Source of the DNA: Fulvia fulva
Taxonomy: Eukaryota > Ascomycota > Dothideomycetes > Mycosphaerellales > Mycosphaerellaceae
Assembly (NCBI RefSeq): GCF_020509005.1
Contig: NC_063018.1
Span: forward strand, 3,224,001 to 3,288,000
Direction of reading: 5' to 3'
Length of the DNA: 64,000 nucleotides
Shown here: positions 47,531 to 57,932 of the stretch, one piece after another
Layout of the letters: each line of letters starts with the position of its first letter
How positions within the stretch are numbered: position 1 is the stretch's first letter
The notes under the pieces: generated by a model
What the model saw: only the letters and a program-made list of their open reading frames with translations
Database searches by the model: none
Told to the model about the DNA's origin: nothing
Program-made: the position numbers and the translations under genes

Positions 47531-47737
47531 TATCACGTTAGAAGTGTGGGAAGTTATTGTACGGGCTCATATAGGGTGTTTCAAAAGCAGGTTGTGTATT
47601 GCATGTGTCTATCTAGAATGGACAAGTGTTGCTCTTGAAGAGGCTGCAGGTGACTAATCAGTCACCTGATTCTTAGCGTACGTGGCCTCAAGTTTTGATG
47701 ATGGGATGTTGCCCATGTGCACGCTCGGATCGCGACA
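47531..47737 (-). repeat. Solo LTR of Copia-1 (207 bp, pristine)
   Basis: It is flanked on both sides by CTCTA (47526-47530 and 47738-47742). There is no internal sequence, and it is identical by reading to the LTR at 3698-3904. A solo LTR with intact duplication is the usual product of recombination between the two LTRs of one insertion. Unlike its surroundings it shows no RIP changes. Confidence 0.93.
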
Positions 47738-47742
47738 CTCTA

Positions 47743-47905
47743 CTCGTAGGTAGGCGTAACTAACTATTACGGGCGAGAGTACTATAATAGGGTCGGGCAA
47801 AGATATATATAGTTACGCGAGCTATCTAAGAGAGCGCGAGAAGCGCGAGAAGATAAAGTCGCGCGAATCGAGCTAGCGGGCACTAGCGGCCGCTAGCGCG
47901 CGGGC
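47743..47905. other. RIP-block edge with an LTR-like start
   Basis: TATTACGGGC at about 47773 equals the first ten bases of the Gypsy-B LTR, but the rest does not match. Sequence becomes GC-rich and CpG-rich up to about 47905, after which composition is that of the genic part. I see no gene. Confidence 0.35.
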
Positions 47906-48978
47906 GTGCGGCCGACGATGCTGTGTTGCGAGGCAGTTAGTAAAAAGGGCTGTCTCGTGACACTTACGATACCTTATAACAACTTGCAATACCTTGCGAC
48001 AACTTGCGATAACGAGCAACCTACAAATATCGAGCGAAGACACGAGGTAGACGATCGAAATCTACGTAAGACACACAAGTCCGCAGGGCGCGATGTTGCG
48101 GAAGGCGAAAAAACCAAGTGGGAGTTAATTCCTGCCGTCCCTGGTCGTGAGAGGATTTACCCGCACGCTTGCGAGATGCTGAGGATGCGAAATGGCCCTG
48201 GCAGATGTTAGACAGAATGAAGGGTTGACATGCGTCGTATCAACGGCAGCTCATACAGCTTCAGTCCGCAAACGTTCCCTTCGACCTTTCCATTCTCGCT
48301 AAGACCCTCATAAATTATCATCAGGCTGGAGTTGCTGCATGTCTTTCGCGATCGGTGAGTCCCTGCTCTCGGCCTTACGTCGGCACACATCGGAACAAAA
48401 AGCAAATAACATACAGCACGAGGGATTCCCACGTAGTCACCTACCGTAGTACTAGTCTCGCGGTCGAATGCTTATATAAGGAAGAGCGGACGGGGTTCCT
48501 AGTTTTCATTCGCCTGTGGCCGTATGTAACAGTGTTTACCTCTGTTAAAAATATATAGATGATACCGCAGGGTGTCGCGCTGAGAACAGCTGTAAGAAAA
48601 GTCGATGTTGATGTCTACTGCAATTGTACCTGGGCCAATGGGCGAACGAGCCGGATTAGTGAATTCTTGTTGTCTGTCGAAGCCGCATGATTGACATATC
48701 TGTGCCGTGCTGTACTAGTGTCGGGACGATCACAGAATCCGTCGACCGCTTGTCCGTCGCTCAAGTGAATGTCGCCAGGTCACCCCACACGGTGTGCAGA
48801 TAGAGCCGCCCGCCTTGACGTGATGAACCTCTGCTTGCGCAGGGCTACAGCTCAACTTCTTCCATTCCAGTCTGTAATCACGCTACAGTATGCTATACGA
48901 TGCCTACGGCCCGGGTATCAAACGCCAGAGATATATGCAACTCTCCCCGCCTGCCGCCTTCAAATTCACAAGCCCACC
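47906..48978. other. Intergenic, between the repeat block and NTE1
   Basis: About 1.07 kb with normal dinucleotide use. Short frames on both strands lack domains, ATG context or length. The last part would carry the 3' untranslated region and terminator of NTE1. I see nothing else. Confidence 0.5.
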
Positions 48979-51900
48979 TCATATACTCGCCCTCCTCGGC
49001 GCCATAGTCCTCCTCAAATTCCTCTTCTCCTCCGTCTCCTCCTCAATCGGCGGCAAAACCCCCTCCTCCCTCAAATCCGCCAAGAACTTCTTGCCATACT
49101 GATACCCAACCTGATAGATCTCATCAAACTTGCCAAAGTCCAACGTACCGTACGCCTCGATGGGTGGACGCATGTATCTACATCCAGGGATACTCTTTGC
49201 GCGCTCGAGGTTATCGACAGAGCTGACATATGCCAGCCTAGCTTGGATCTCGGATAATGTAGGCGGATTGGGGTGCGAGGAGAATGGATTCCAGCGGTTG
49301 AGAGAGGCCCAGAAGCCGGAAAGGGAATCTCCGTAGTTTTGAGGTCTGTCATCGTCGAGAGCGCCGACGTCGACAGCGAAGATTTGGTCCGCGCCAAGAG
49401 CCTTCATGTGTGAGACTGTGAGGTTATCGGTGTAACCACCGTCGAGGAGCATGTCACCTTCGTCGCAGAGGGGAGGTAGCAGACCTGCCAAAGACATCGA
49501 AGCTCGAACGTATCGCCACACGTACCCGCTCGTGTGGATCTCCGAGCGGGACTTGGAGATGTTGGTGGAGTTGCAGTAGAAGTCAAGCCAGAAGTCCTCG
49601 ATTTGCGAGTCACCGAATGCCTTGAAGATGCCACGGTTGAACTCGTGGCCGGTAGTGTAGGATGCTGATGGGTAGGTGACGTCCAGAGCAAAGCGCCACA
49701 TGCTGCCCATGCGCCCGGCAAACTTCTTGACTCGTCCATACATTGGCACCACGTCCGCATCTTGGGCGTAGACACCGCCTACAAAGGCGCCGATGGATGT
49801 ACCGCCAATAATGTCTATAGGTAAGCCGGCTTCTTCGAGCGATCTGATAATGCCAACGTGCGCCAGACCTCTTGCGCCACCTCCGCCGAGTACAAGACCA
49901 ACAGACTTGCCGCACAGTCTCCTTGCCAAGCGATGGAAGTCGCCCTTGAAAGGTGTCTCCGCAGAGAACAGCGGCGTTTGTCGAACACGCCGCGAAGTGT
50001 ACTTGTGTATTTCTGCCTGGATGACTTGAACACGCTGCTTGATGGCATTACCAAAGCGCTTCGGTCCAGTGGTGTGGACGGGACCTTCTGGCGCTGCCCT
50101 GAACGCCATCTGAACATGGTGATGTCCTCCATTGATCCAAGGTCTGTTCTTGAGCCAACCTCGAGTCGTGCCAGAGGGGCAGTAGCGCTCCGAATGCAGC
50201 AGGATAAGCTCTTTGCGGGCCGTCGTCTTCGTCGTTAGCAGGAATCGCTCGTATTCGCCGATCGCTGGAGACCCTTCAGCAAGACCGACCATGTAGATGC
50301 AGTCGGCCTGGCTGAGACATGTTTGCGTCCACGGTGACTTGACGCTTGTGTCCGCCACGTATATGACGATGCCATACTTCTCTTCGAGATCTGCCAAATA
50401 CTGAGCCAGCTTGAGCTTGCCCATCTTGGTGAATGCATGTCGCCCCAGGTGATTTAAGATCGTAGACTGACTGAGCACGGACACCCCATTCGGTGTGCCT
50501 ATTTGATGCAGAGCACTTTGCAGCTTGTTGCCAAATTCGACGACTGGCACACCAGCGGTGCATGGCATGATAGCCACAGTCCGCAGGTTGCTGGTGGACG
50601 CCACCTTGGGCCTTTCGACGGAAAGCTTGTTGTAGCTTTCGAGCTCGTTCTGAGGGTTCTCTATCAGGGCTCGCATGCGCGAGGCGATAATCTTCGACAC
50701 TTTGATGGTGATTCCAGGGTGCTCCTGTGCCAAGCTATTGAAGAGCGTCTTCGGGAATTTGGCAAGCTCTGTATCGCGGATGGCGTGTAGAGTCCCTGGC
50801 CGGGTAGTCTCGGTCAAGACTTCGAGCTCTCCAACACTATCGCCCTGTCCATACTCACCAATGACCTTCATCTCACCATCATCGTTTTCTTGTATGGCTC
50901 GCAGGCGACCGTTGAGGACGATGTAGATAGCATCGCTGTCGTCTTTCTGGTGATAGATAGCTTGACCTGCGTTGACCTGAACCCACTCCAGCGCGAAGTC
51001 GATGTGCAGTATCAGCCGAGGCAAGAGACTGGTCATCCTCTTGGCCATAGTCAGGAGTACGACCGGATGGCGTTCGACGATTTTTTCAATGGCGTGGCGC
51101 GGTAGGAAGCCAACATAGACGTCCGTCTTCGCTGTAACGTCGATGAACGAGCGATAAGACGATATGCTTCCGAGATAGCCAGCGACTCCACCAGGCTTGA
51201 TCAGGAAGAGACTTTTGCGTGAGTGTGCTGACTTTTGTCTTCGATGGTGTTCCGACCCTGAAACCGATGTTGATCTTGCGGCTCCCGAAGTTCTCCGTCT
51301 GTCTTTCACGCCTAGTAGATCTGGGGCCTCGACCCCACCAGGTCTAGCCATAGTGCCGAACAGATTCGAATGTGAGGCCTCGTGCTCGTCGACCGAGGCA
51401 CTAACATCAAGAAAGCCGTCGATCACGTAGTACAGTCCAGGATTCCGCTCACCTTCTTCGACCAGGACTGAGCCCTTTGGAAAGAACACAATCTCGACTT
51501 CGTTCTTCAGATCTTCCATGATGTTGACAGACCCTCCAATACTGAAAGCAGACTGTGAGGCGACAGACTCCGAGTCATCCTGCGAGCCATCGAACGGATC
51601 CATGAACCCGAATGCGTTATTGAAGACGGCGCTTTGTCGCTTCGAATCATAAGAGACCAAACGAGGTGACTGAGCGACTGATCTAGTCTGTCGTAGGCTG
51701 TCTTTCGAGTTGGTTAGACCGATCGCTTTGGCCATACATTCCATGATTGATTCCCGAAAGATGACATCTTCGTCCATCGATTCTTGCCTGTGCATAGTCG
51801 CTCGTGGGTTATATTCGGCGTTAAACTGATCGCGTTTTGTCCTCGAAGGGTCATGAGTGTCACCGTTCATCGCTCGAGGGGCAGAATATGGCTGTGAAAA

Positions 51901-53583
51901 GCTGCCTCTCTGCCCACGTCCAGCTGGAGATCGAGCAGCATGTATATTGGTCAGGAGATCACCGGCGCTGATTCCACCTCTTTCGCCGCCGACGAGGTCT
52001 GGATTAAGGCTACCGTTGCGGACATTCTGACGAGTATGCATTGCCGCATCGCGCCGTAGACTGCTACTAGCGCGCCTGCGGTGTGCGATACGCGGATTAT
52101 GCAAGGCAATACCTTTCATGCCTTCTTCCGGGCCTACACGCTCGAGATCCTTTCTGAACTTGTCCTTCAGTCGTTCTAATGCTTCGCCTCGCAGGAAGTC
52201 TGGCAGATCGTAGGTAGTGTATTTGTCCATCAATCGCTCAGTGCGTAGCACCTGATCTGTTAAGCCCAAGTACGAGTTGGCTGTAGCTAACGTCACACGC
52301 TGCAGTCTGGTCAGGATTACATGCACTATGTGTGCAGTCGCTTTCGGGTATATCCTGGTGATTCTGTGAAAAGCACTCGCTGGTATTACAGCAATTGTGG
52401 TGTCAACGGTGGCGCGAGCAACAATGTCGGGATGTGCTGATGCTTGCCTCCTTGCCTTCTTCGTCCGTGTGCTGTCACCACGAATGAGGCTTGGTCTTCG
52501 GCTGTTTTTGCCATAGCTGTCAGTGCTTCCATCAAGCGTCAACGGAGGTGGCTCCTTGTTGAAAGAGTTCAAGCCAGTTATACTCGAATGAGTTCTTTGC
52601 CGCGATACAGGTCGAGAAGACCCAGCTCCTGTCCATTGAACGCCACTGTCAGTACCAGATTCTGGGGTGCCGTCTTCATCGTGAATGGGCATACGCATCT
52701 GATTTTTGAGGTTTCCGCTGGATTCGCTAGAATGGAAGTCGTCGTCTTCATCGTAGCGCATCTTGACATTGTCGGTGAATAAAGCCAGTATGGAGAAAAG
52801 GGATGACATCGGAGCACCATTCTTGACCTCGGTGAGTAATTGGTAGCTTCCATGACTTCCAGAACGATGTTCCGGCTCATCGTCGTCCGCAATAGCGGAT
52901 TCGTTGGGCGATTCGGCCTCGGATCCAGCTTTGGACTTAACAAAGATCTGGACTAAGCCATCCACGACCAGACAAAAGCCCTTCTCCTCCTCCAGCAGCA
53001 ACGTTTCGCCAGCAATCAACTTCCTAGTCTGCATGGTTCGCGTTAACTCGTGGAAGACTGGTCGTTCCAGATAGCCGAAGACCTTGATGGCGCTGAGGAA
53101 CTCGTCGAAATAGTTCGACAATCCGGGCTTGGAGTCGGTTTCCTGAGATTCAGGAAAGATCTCAATCTGCGGCTCCTTCCTCTGAGGCTCCGGAGGCAGA
53201 CGAGAGTACATGTTCAGGAACCTGTACCGGACGAACCAGCTGACGGTGCTGGCAAAGACCAGCAGGAGGAGGAGAAGGGTCGTCATGTTCATGGTGAAGG
53301 TCAGACTCGTTGAGAGGAAGCTGAAGAGCCATGTTGGCAGTGTGTAGGTAACAAAGGTGATGATCCAGTAGAGGACACTAGGAACAACAGTGAAGAGTCC
53401 CAGGGCCAGGCCTCCCAGCATGCTCAAAGTCGACCGGGAGGATGTTCCTGCAACATGGGCCGGGGGAGTGGCGGATATTTTGGGCGCGAGCGAGGAGACG
53501 ACGTCGGCGAGAGTGTGCGCAGAGGCGATTGCCGAAGAAGTGAGCACAGCACCCGGGAGAGAAGACGAGGCGCGATCCATCAT
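48979..53583 (-). CDS. NTE1: Lysophospholipase Nte1 (patatin-like phospholipase with cyclic-nucleotide-binding-like domains)
   Basis: Nte1 is an ER-membrane serine hydrolase that deacylates phosphatidylcholine and lysophosphatidylcholine to glycerophosphocholine. The frame opens further upstream to 53940, but I take the ATG at 53583 (or the next codon, 53580): earlier residues are low-complexity and unlike the family, and the start gives 1534 residues, the normal fungal length. Membrane segments lie at about residues 54-84 and 95-119, followed by [20 protein letters not shown], a strongly conserved Nte1 segment. Cyclic-nucleotide-binding-like domains start near 168, 694 and 860. The patatin domain has GGGGARG near 1231, the nucleophile S1263 in GTSIG and D1381 in DGG. 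No intron is needed. The gene diverges from PAF1 and shares its promoter region. Identity is secure; substrate use follows from the family. Confidence 0.97.
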   Translation of the reverse strand: MMDRASSSLPGAVLTSSAIASAHTLADVVSSLAPKISATPPAHVAGTSSRSTLSMLGGLALGLFTVVPSVLYWIITFVTYTLPTWLFSFLSTSLTFTMNMTTLLLLLLVFASTVSWFVRYRFLNMYSRLPPEPQRKEPQIEIFPESQETDSKPGLSNYFDEFLSAIKVFGYLERPVFHELTRTMQTRKLIAGETLLLEEEKGFCLVVDGLVQIFVKSKAGSEAESPNESAIADDDEPEHRSGSHGSYQLLTEVKNGAPMSSLFSILALFTDNVKMRYDEDDDFHSSESSGNLKNQMRMPIHDEDGTPESGTDSGVQWTGAGSSRPVSRQRTHSSITGLNSFNKEPPPLTLDGSTDSYGKNSRRPSLIRGDSTRTKKARRQASAHPDIVARATVDTTIAVIPASAFHRITRIYPKATAHIVHVILTRLQRVTLATANSYLGLTDQVLRTERLMDKYTTYDLPDFLRGEALERLKDKFRKDLERVGPEEGMKGIALHNPRIAHRRRASSSLRRDAAMHTRQNVRNGSLNPDLVGGERGGISAGDLLTNIHAARSPAGRGQRGSFSQPYSAPRAMNGDTHDPSRTKRDQFNAEYNPRATMHRQESMDEDVIFRESIMECMAKAIGLTNSKDSLRQTRSVAQSPRLVSYDSKRQSAVFNNAFGFMDPFDGSQDDSESVASQSAFSIGGSVNIMEDLKNEVEIVFFPKGSVLVEEGERNPGLYYVIDGFLDVSASVDEHEASHSNLFGTMARPGGVEAPDLLGVKDRRRTSGAARSTSVSGSEHHRRQKSAHSRKSLFLIKPGGVAGYLGSISSYRSFIDVTAKTDVYVGFLPRHAIEKIVERHPVVLLTMAKRMTSLLPRLILHIDFALEWVQVNAGQAIYHQKDDSDAIYIVLNGRLRAIQENDDGEMKVIGEYGQGDSVGELEVLTETTRPGTLHAIRDTELAKFPKTLFNSLAQEHPGITIKVSKIIASRMRALIENPQNELESYNKLSVERPKVASTSNLRTVAIMPCTAGVPVVEFGNKLQSALHQIGTPNGVSVLSQSTILNHLGRHAFTKMGKLKLAQYLADLEEKYGIVIYVADTSVKSPWTQTCLSQADCIYMVGLAEGSPAIGEYERFLLTTKTTARKELILLHSERYCPSGTTRGWLKNRPWINGGHHHVQMAFRAAPEGPVHTTGPKRFGNAIKQRVQVIQAEIHKYTSRRVRQTPLFSAETPFKGDFHRLARRLCGKSVGLVLGGGGARGLAHVGIIRSLEEAGLPIDIIGGTSIGAFVGGVYAQDADVVPMYGRVKKFAGRMGSMWRFALDVTYPSASYTTGHEFNRGIFKAFGDSQIEDFWLDFYCNSTNISKSRSEIHTSGYVWRYVRASMSLAGLLPPLCDEGDMLLDGGYTDNLTVSHMKALGADQIFAVDVGALDDDRPQNYGDSLSGFWASLNRWNPFSSHPNPPTLSEIQARLAYVSSVDNLERAKSIPGCRYMRPPIEAYGTLDFGKFDEIYQVGYQYGKKFLADLREEGVLPPIEEETEEKRNLRRTMAPRRASI

Positions 53584-53987
53584 GCTGGCAGCACGTGGAG
53601 CGGGAGGAGTGGGCGTGTGGTGAGAGGCTGAGAGCTGGCCGGTGTGGCAGCTGTGGCGCTGGGGTCGAATCAATGGGATGGTATCCAAAACGTGCCAGCA
53701 GGTGCCAGCATCGTCAAGCGGGGCTCCGTCCGGTTCAGCAGCGAAGAATGCTGGGAGGAGCAATGGTCGCCGCGATTCACGTGGGCATCTAGTCGTGCAC
53801 GCGTAGGATGAGTGCAGAGCAAGATACTGGGGATTGAGATGCGTGCATGTCGTGTGCTTGCCGACAGATATCGTCGCAGGTCTCGTGGCGTCCACTTGTG
53901 GCGCGCACTTCCAAGGCTCGGATGTGGCCGCCGGCATCAAATCAACACCTACACCTCACCCACCCGTCCACCCTCACAGCGACTGCG
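53584..53987. promoter_or_regulatory. Divergent promoter region of NTE1 and PAF1
   Basis: About 400 bp lies between the two start codons and must serve both genes. Pyrimidine-rich stretches such as CCCACCCGTCCACCCTCACAG precede the PAF1 start, as is common in fungal promoters. No specific factor site was recognised. Confidence 0.6.
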
Positions 53988-55399
53988 ATGGCCTCACAGA
54001 ACAAAGTGGTCCACCAGGACTACATTGCGCGCATACGATACTCGAACCAGCTGCCTCCTCCACCGAACCCTCCAAAGCTGCTCGACATACCAGGCACAGG
54101 ACTCGCCGGCGGACAGTACACGAGCGCGGCATATGCATCGAGATTAGTGAGGGAGCAGCCGCTCAACATCGAGGCGGACGCCGAACTGGGCATGCCCATT
54201 GACCTGATTGGTATCCCTGGCGTATTCGATGGAGATGAGCGAGGTAAGCAAGAGTCCAAGAGCATGGCGGAATATACCTCTAACATATAACAGCCATCAG
54301 CGCGCGTCCTGGCGCACAGCTCCACCCAGCAGACAGAGCACTTCTCAAACCATTGTCAACATTGGGCAAAGCGGCAGCAGCGAGCGGAGGAGCATCGTTC
54401 TTGCGAAGAACAGAATACACAGCATCTCAGGCCACACAGCACTTCACATCCTCCACCTCCAAGGACTTGCTCAAACTGCGCAACGATGCGAAGCGAAAGA
54501 GACCCAGTCTCAACAAGGACGACCCTATCAACATTATGCGCAACATCATCAAAGGCTTCGACATTGCACACCCTAAGGACGCCTATACAGGCGAGGACAG
54601 CCAGACCAATCTCCGAGGTGCACAAATTACAGACGCCGAGACTAAGGCCTGGTCGAATCCTCAGCATCCCAAGAACCCCAGCCTCAAACTGCTCGACTCA
54701 TATCCTGTACTGCCCGATCTAGATGCGATACCTACTACTGGCTTCTACATGATCATGAAGTTCGAAGGCAACCCCTTGGCCAAGACCGATCAGTACGACC
54801 ACCGCCTCGATACTGCCCTCATGCGACCAGTAATGGACGAGGAGGCGGAAGCGATATACCAAGAGAAGCTAGCTGCGTGGGAAGAGTCAGACAAGACTAA
54901 GACTGAGCCCATTCGCGAGTACGATTATGACTACTTCATACCACAAGACGCTGCTGCTGTGCACGGCATCAAGCGCAAGCTCAACCCGAACGACCCCGAG
55001 AACGACGATCCGGAGCTATACACCGATGAGGTAGACGAAGGCAAGAAGGCATTCAAGTTTCAACGGCTACGAACATACGAAACCAAGTCGCAGAAAGGAG
55101 ATCCGAGGGAGTACTACAACCATACCTTGGCGATGGCACTCCACGATCCTGAATCTGAGGTTGGCGAGGTGTCAGGAATCAAGAAGAGGCTACAAAAGGG
55201 CGCATACTACTATCCGATCGTGCAGACCACTGCGGTTCGGCCGAAGCGTAATGTGGGCAGGATCGCATATCAGCAGGAAGAGACCAAGATCGATGAGCTC
55301 AATATCACGGTGGCAGATCCGACCGAGGATCTGCAGGCTGCGCAAATGGAGAAGAGAGCGACTATTGACCCGGCAGTGCGGACTACAGAGGTGGCATAG
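53988..55399 (+). CDS. PAF1: RNA polymerase II-associated factor 1 (Paf1 complex subunit)
   Basis: Two exons, 53988-54243 and 54294-55399, are joined by a 50 bp intron (GTAAGC to CAG, phase 1), giving 453 residues. The spliced product reads GDERAISARPG..LHPADRALLKPL..LG, then ASFLRRTEYTAS, which is the conserved Paf1 N-terminal core. Near the start KVVHQDYIARIRYSNQLPPP is also typical. The middle region carries DYDYFIPQD near residue 200-210, and the C-terminal third is acidic and lysine-rich. Paf1 scaffolds the complex that travels with RNA polymerase II and promotes H2B ubiquitylation and H3K4/K36 methylation in the nucleus. The ATG at 53988 is the first in good context. No frame defects were seen. 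Confidence 0.93.
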
Positions 55400-55456
55400 T
55401 AGGACTGTGACAAGCTAGGGAAGAGCAGAAGAGTCGGATTACTTGGCGGAAAGCCT

Positions 55457-56422
55457 ATGGAGCAGGAGTCTGGGGAAAGTCGCGCTTGCTCCAGCACAAT
55501 AAATCTTCGACGCTCGAACTTGATTTGTGAGAACTGCACAGGAAATGTATTCGCGATCGCCATGGCAAAAATATCCTGGCCCAGAAGGGTGAAGACGTGG
55601 TTCAGGGCAAAGATGCATCACATCGAATTGCAAGTCTTCAAGCCCAACTTACCATCAGCATCTGCGGCTGAAGAGGATGCGGCGGACGGACTGGGGCTTG
55701 CGATGCATGGCCTTGACCTCTCCAGTGACGTGTCTGGACCAACAGATATCCCTCAAAGCGGCGAAGAAGGCACTCCTGCAGAATCTCGAGACACCCCTAA
55801 GGGACTCTTAGACTACCCAGCAGAGCTTCGCATTATTATCTACGATCTCGTCTTCCGCGCCGAGACTGAGCGGAAGATACTCTTGAAAAAAGCCTGTCCA
55901 CCCAAAAAGTCTCTACTACTCACCTGCTGGCAAGCCTACAACGAAGCATACCACATCTACAAGGCCCAGTATTACAAATACTGGACGACAAATCACTTCG
56001 TCGTAGACTTAGCAAATTACCACCCTTGGGACCTCTACGATATCGAACTTCTGGCGGACCGCGACCTCCACCGCATCAACAGTCTCACCATCTGGGCAAC
56101 GAAGCAATACTTCCCACCAAGCCTTTGCGCACACGCTCAGCTAATGCTGTGGCATCTCTGCGGGGTCTGGAAGAGAGAGATTATATGGGTGGACGACATG
56201 CGCCCGTCGTGGAGATGGTCCAGTGAGAACTACATCGCTCTGCGGAGAGACGGCTTTGGGTCGCAACGACGACCAGGTTGGTGTCTGCAACGCCCTTTTG
56301 CGGCGCAATGCGCGGATGTGCTTCGCCACGAAGTGAGGCCGATGACGTTGAAGGAGCAGCTTGTGACGATTATGCAGGAGTTGCATCGAGAGACGGTGAG
56401 GGATGATTGCTGGCTTGGGTAA
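55457..56422 (+). CDS. F-box-like / 2EXR-type fungal protein of unknown role
   Basis: The frame is 321 residues; a second start at 55562 (MAKISWPRR) would give 286 and looks at least as good, since the first 35 residues are unremarkable. The segment LLDYPAELRIIIYDLVF (about residues 116-132) followed by SLLLTCWQAYNEAYHIYKAQYY (about 151-172) is the pattern of the large family of fungal F-box-like proteins (LPPELR..IY..., LLLTC+Q...EA..I+Y). The C-terminal half is rich in Trp and Arg and carries no domain I know. It begins only about 60 bp after the PAF1 stop, on the same strand. Members of this family are rarely characterised; an adaptor role in ubiquitin ligation is possible but not shown. 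Confidence 0.72.
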   Translation: MEQESGESRACSSTINLRRSNLICENCTGNVFAIAMAKISWPRRVKTWFRAKMHHIELQVFKPNLPSASAAEEDAADGLGLAMHGLDLSSDVSGPTDIPQSGEEGTPAESRDTPKGLLDYPAELRIIIYDLVFRAETERKILLKKACPPKKSLLLTCWQAYNEAYHIYKAQYYKYWTTNHFVVDLANYHPWDLYDIELLADRDLHRINSLTIWATKQYFPPSLCAHAQLMLWHLCGVWKREIIWVDDMRPSWRWSSENYIALRRDGFGSQRRPGWCLQRPFAAQCADVLRHEVRPMTLKEQLVTIMQELHRETVRDDCWLG

Positions 56423-56941
56423 GGGGGTGAGACGTAAAGCAGGGAGGCATGGGGGTGTCAAGCTTCAGCTCCGTCGCACGGTCGCGGAAGCTAGTGCTCC
56501 TGTCTTCTGATTCTGCAGCGAATTGATTCGCTTGACGTATTAAGCACGTATGCTACACGATTACTGCACGATTACTTGACACTACAAAACACCAGCGAGG
56601 TTGTCGAAAGCTTTTACAGGGCGACGTGGAATCGTTTAAGCTGTACGACGCGTTACAGCTTCGCGCGCGATGCTCGAGTCTACGCCATACAGCTTCACAC
56701 TAGTAGGTTCAAGCAGAAGCATTCGCTCTGATAGTGCGGCGGAGCGCTCGGCGATCACCAGCCCTCCAGGTTCGCGCGTAAGCTGGAAGGACAACCAAGT
56801 CATCGACCCTAAGGCAGCTCAATAGCTGCGGTCTGGATCCGTCCACCGCGCTCGTGAGATGAATACAACCCCTCAAGTTTCTCCACGAAAGAAACGCTAC
56901 TAGTACAGTGCAATAGCATTCAGAGAACACCATACTGCCAA
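56423..56941. other. Intergenic between two convergent genes
   Basis: About 520 bp between the F-box-like gene (+) and the membrane-protein gene (-), so it carries two 3' ends. A 74-codon minus-strand frame inside it has no features of a protein. I see nothing else. Confidence 0.5.
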
Positions 56942-57535
56942 TTACAAAGTGGTAGCCCAGCCCAGCGCTTCCGCATCAAAGCCCGACTCCTGAACAAAAG
57001 TCGGCCATGGCCGTCTCTTTGCCCGACGCTGATCTCCATTCCACTGTGCTGGGAGTCCCATGATCACCCAAACGGCAAAAAACGGGAAGATACCTAAGTA
57101 ACCGCCTCCCGTGAAAGAAGGATGCTCCACGTCCAACCCCAGCAAACCCGACCAGCCAATGCAAGTGGTCAAGTAGTTGGCGACCAGGACTGCAGAGCAG
57201 AATGGAGTCATGAAGGCTGCGATGCGAAGTAGCTCCGTTGCGATGTAGTGGCCGTCCGGCAGCTATTGTGGTATGTGACGTCAGTATCTATTGCCTTGAC
57301 GCATGCTGGAGTCGGGACTTACATGGTCATCATCGTGCTGCTGATGTTTTTCGGATTACGACCGTCGTCGTAGTCGATTTTGATGTTGTACGCACTTGCA
57401 GAGTACAAATAGAAGGGAGACTGCTGCAGGAAGGACTACCGCAGGTATTGGGAGTCCGATCCAGCAGAAAGCGGGAATTGACGCCTCGTCAAACCACGCG
57501 AGCTCGCTTTGGGAGCAGAGGCTAGGTACCGACAT
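56942..57535 (-). CDS. Small multi-pass membrane protein, spliced, unknown family
   Basis: Exon 1 starts with ATG at 57535 (MSVPSLCSQSEL) and contains a hydrophobic helix, FCWIGLPIPAVVLPAAVSL. The last exon (down to the TAA at 56942) contains two more: FCSAVLVANYLTTCIGW and YLGIFPFFAVWVIMG. A good intron lies at 57263-57322 (GTAAGT..TAG, phase 0). A TAA at 57356-57358 is in frame before it, so either a further short intron (for example from a GTACAA donor near 57391) or a longer one to the same acceptor is needed; the exact structure is uncertain. I do not recognise the family. Three helices in about 150-165 residues suggest an endomembrane protein. Confidence 0.5.
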
Positions 57536-57932
57536 GTCTGGACCAAAAGAAGTATTCGATGCTGATGTAATCGAAAATAGCGGGGGCGACAAGATGCTGA
57601 AGGAGATGACTGTTCTCACTGAGTAGATATTCTACGCTGCGGAAAAGTCGAATGCCATGCGCCTTCATCAGCAGCGACACAGCAGAAGCTCTTCTGCACA
57701 AGAGTAGGAAGGATTACACTATCTAGGCTGTCCCCAATCAAGCTTCAACAAGCTTCGACAAGCTTCTCAAACGTGCAAGATCTCCAGACCTCCCCAGGAT
57801 CACACCGAGCACCAGCATCACAGCACGCGACTGCGACCATGTCGGACACACTTGCACCGACACATGCACCAACACACCTTCTATTCCCAGCCCAAGACAG
57901 CTTTGTCGCTACTGCTTCCGACAGTCGTCATC
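57536..57932. promoter_or_regulatory. Region between the membrane-protein gene and the recombinase-like gene
   Basis: About 400 bp serves two divergent genes. Three copies of CAAGCTTC with exact 10 bp spacing lie at 57739-57766. A 63-codon frame (57773-57964) overlaps the next gene's start and is probably not coding. Confidence 0.45.

Noticed and set aside
47906..48558. Frames of 101, 74 and 67 codons before NTE1
   Set aside because: The longest starts with GTG, none has a domain or plausible exon partners, and all sit at the edge of the repeat block.
49071..51430. Short frames on both strands inside NTE1
   Set aside because: They overlap the conserved patatin and nucleotide-binding-like coding frame.
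54486..55563. Alternative frames in PAF1
   Set aside because: The spliced PAF1 reading accounts for the region and matches the family.
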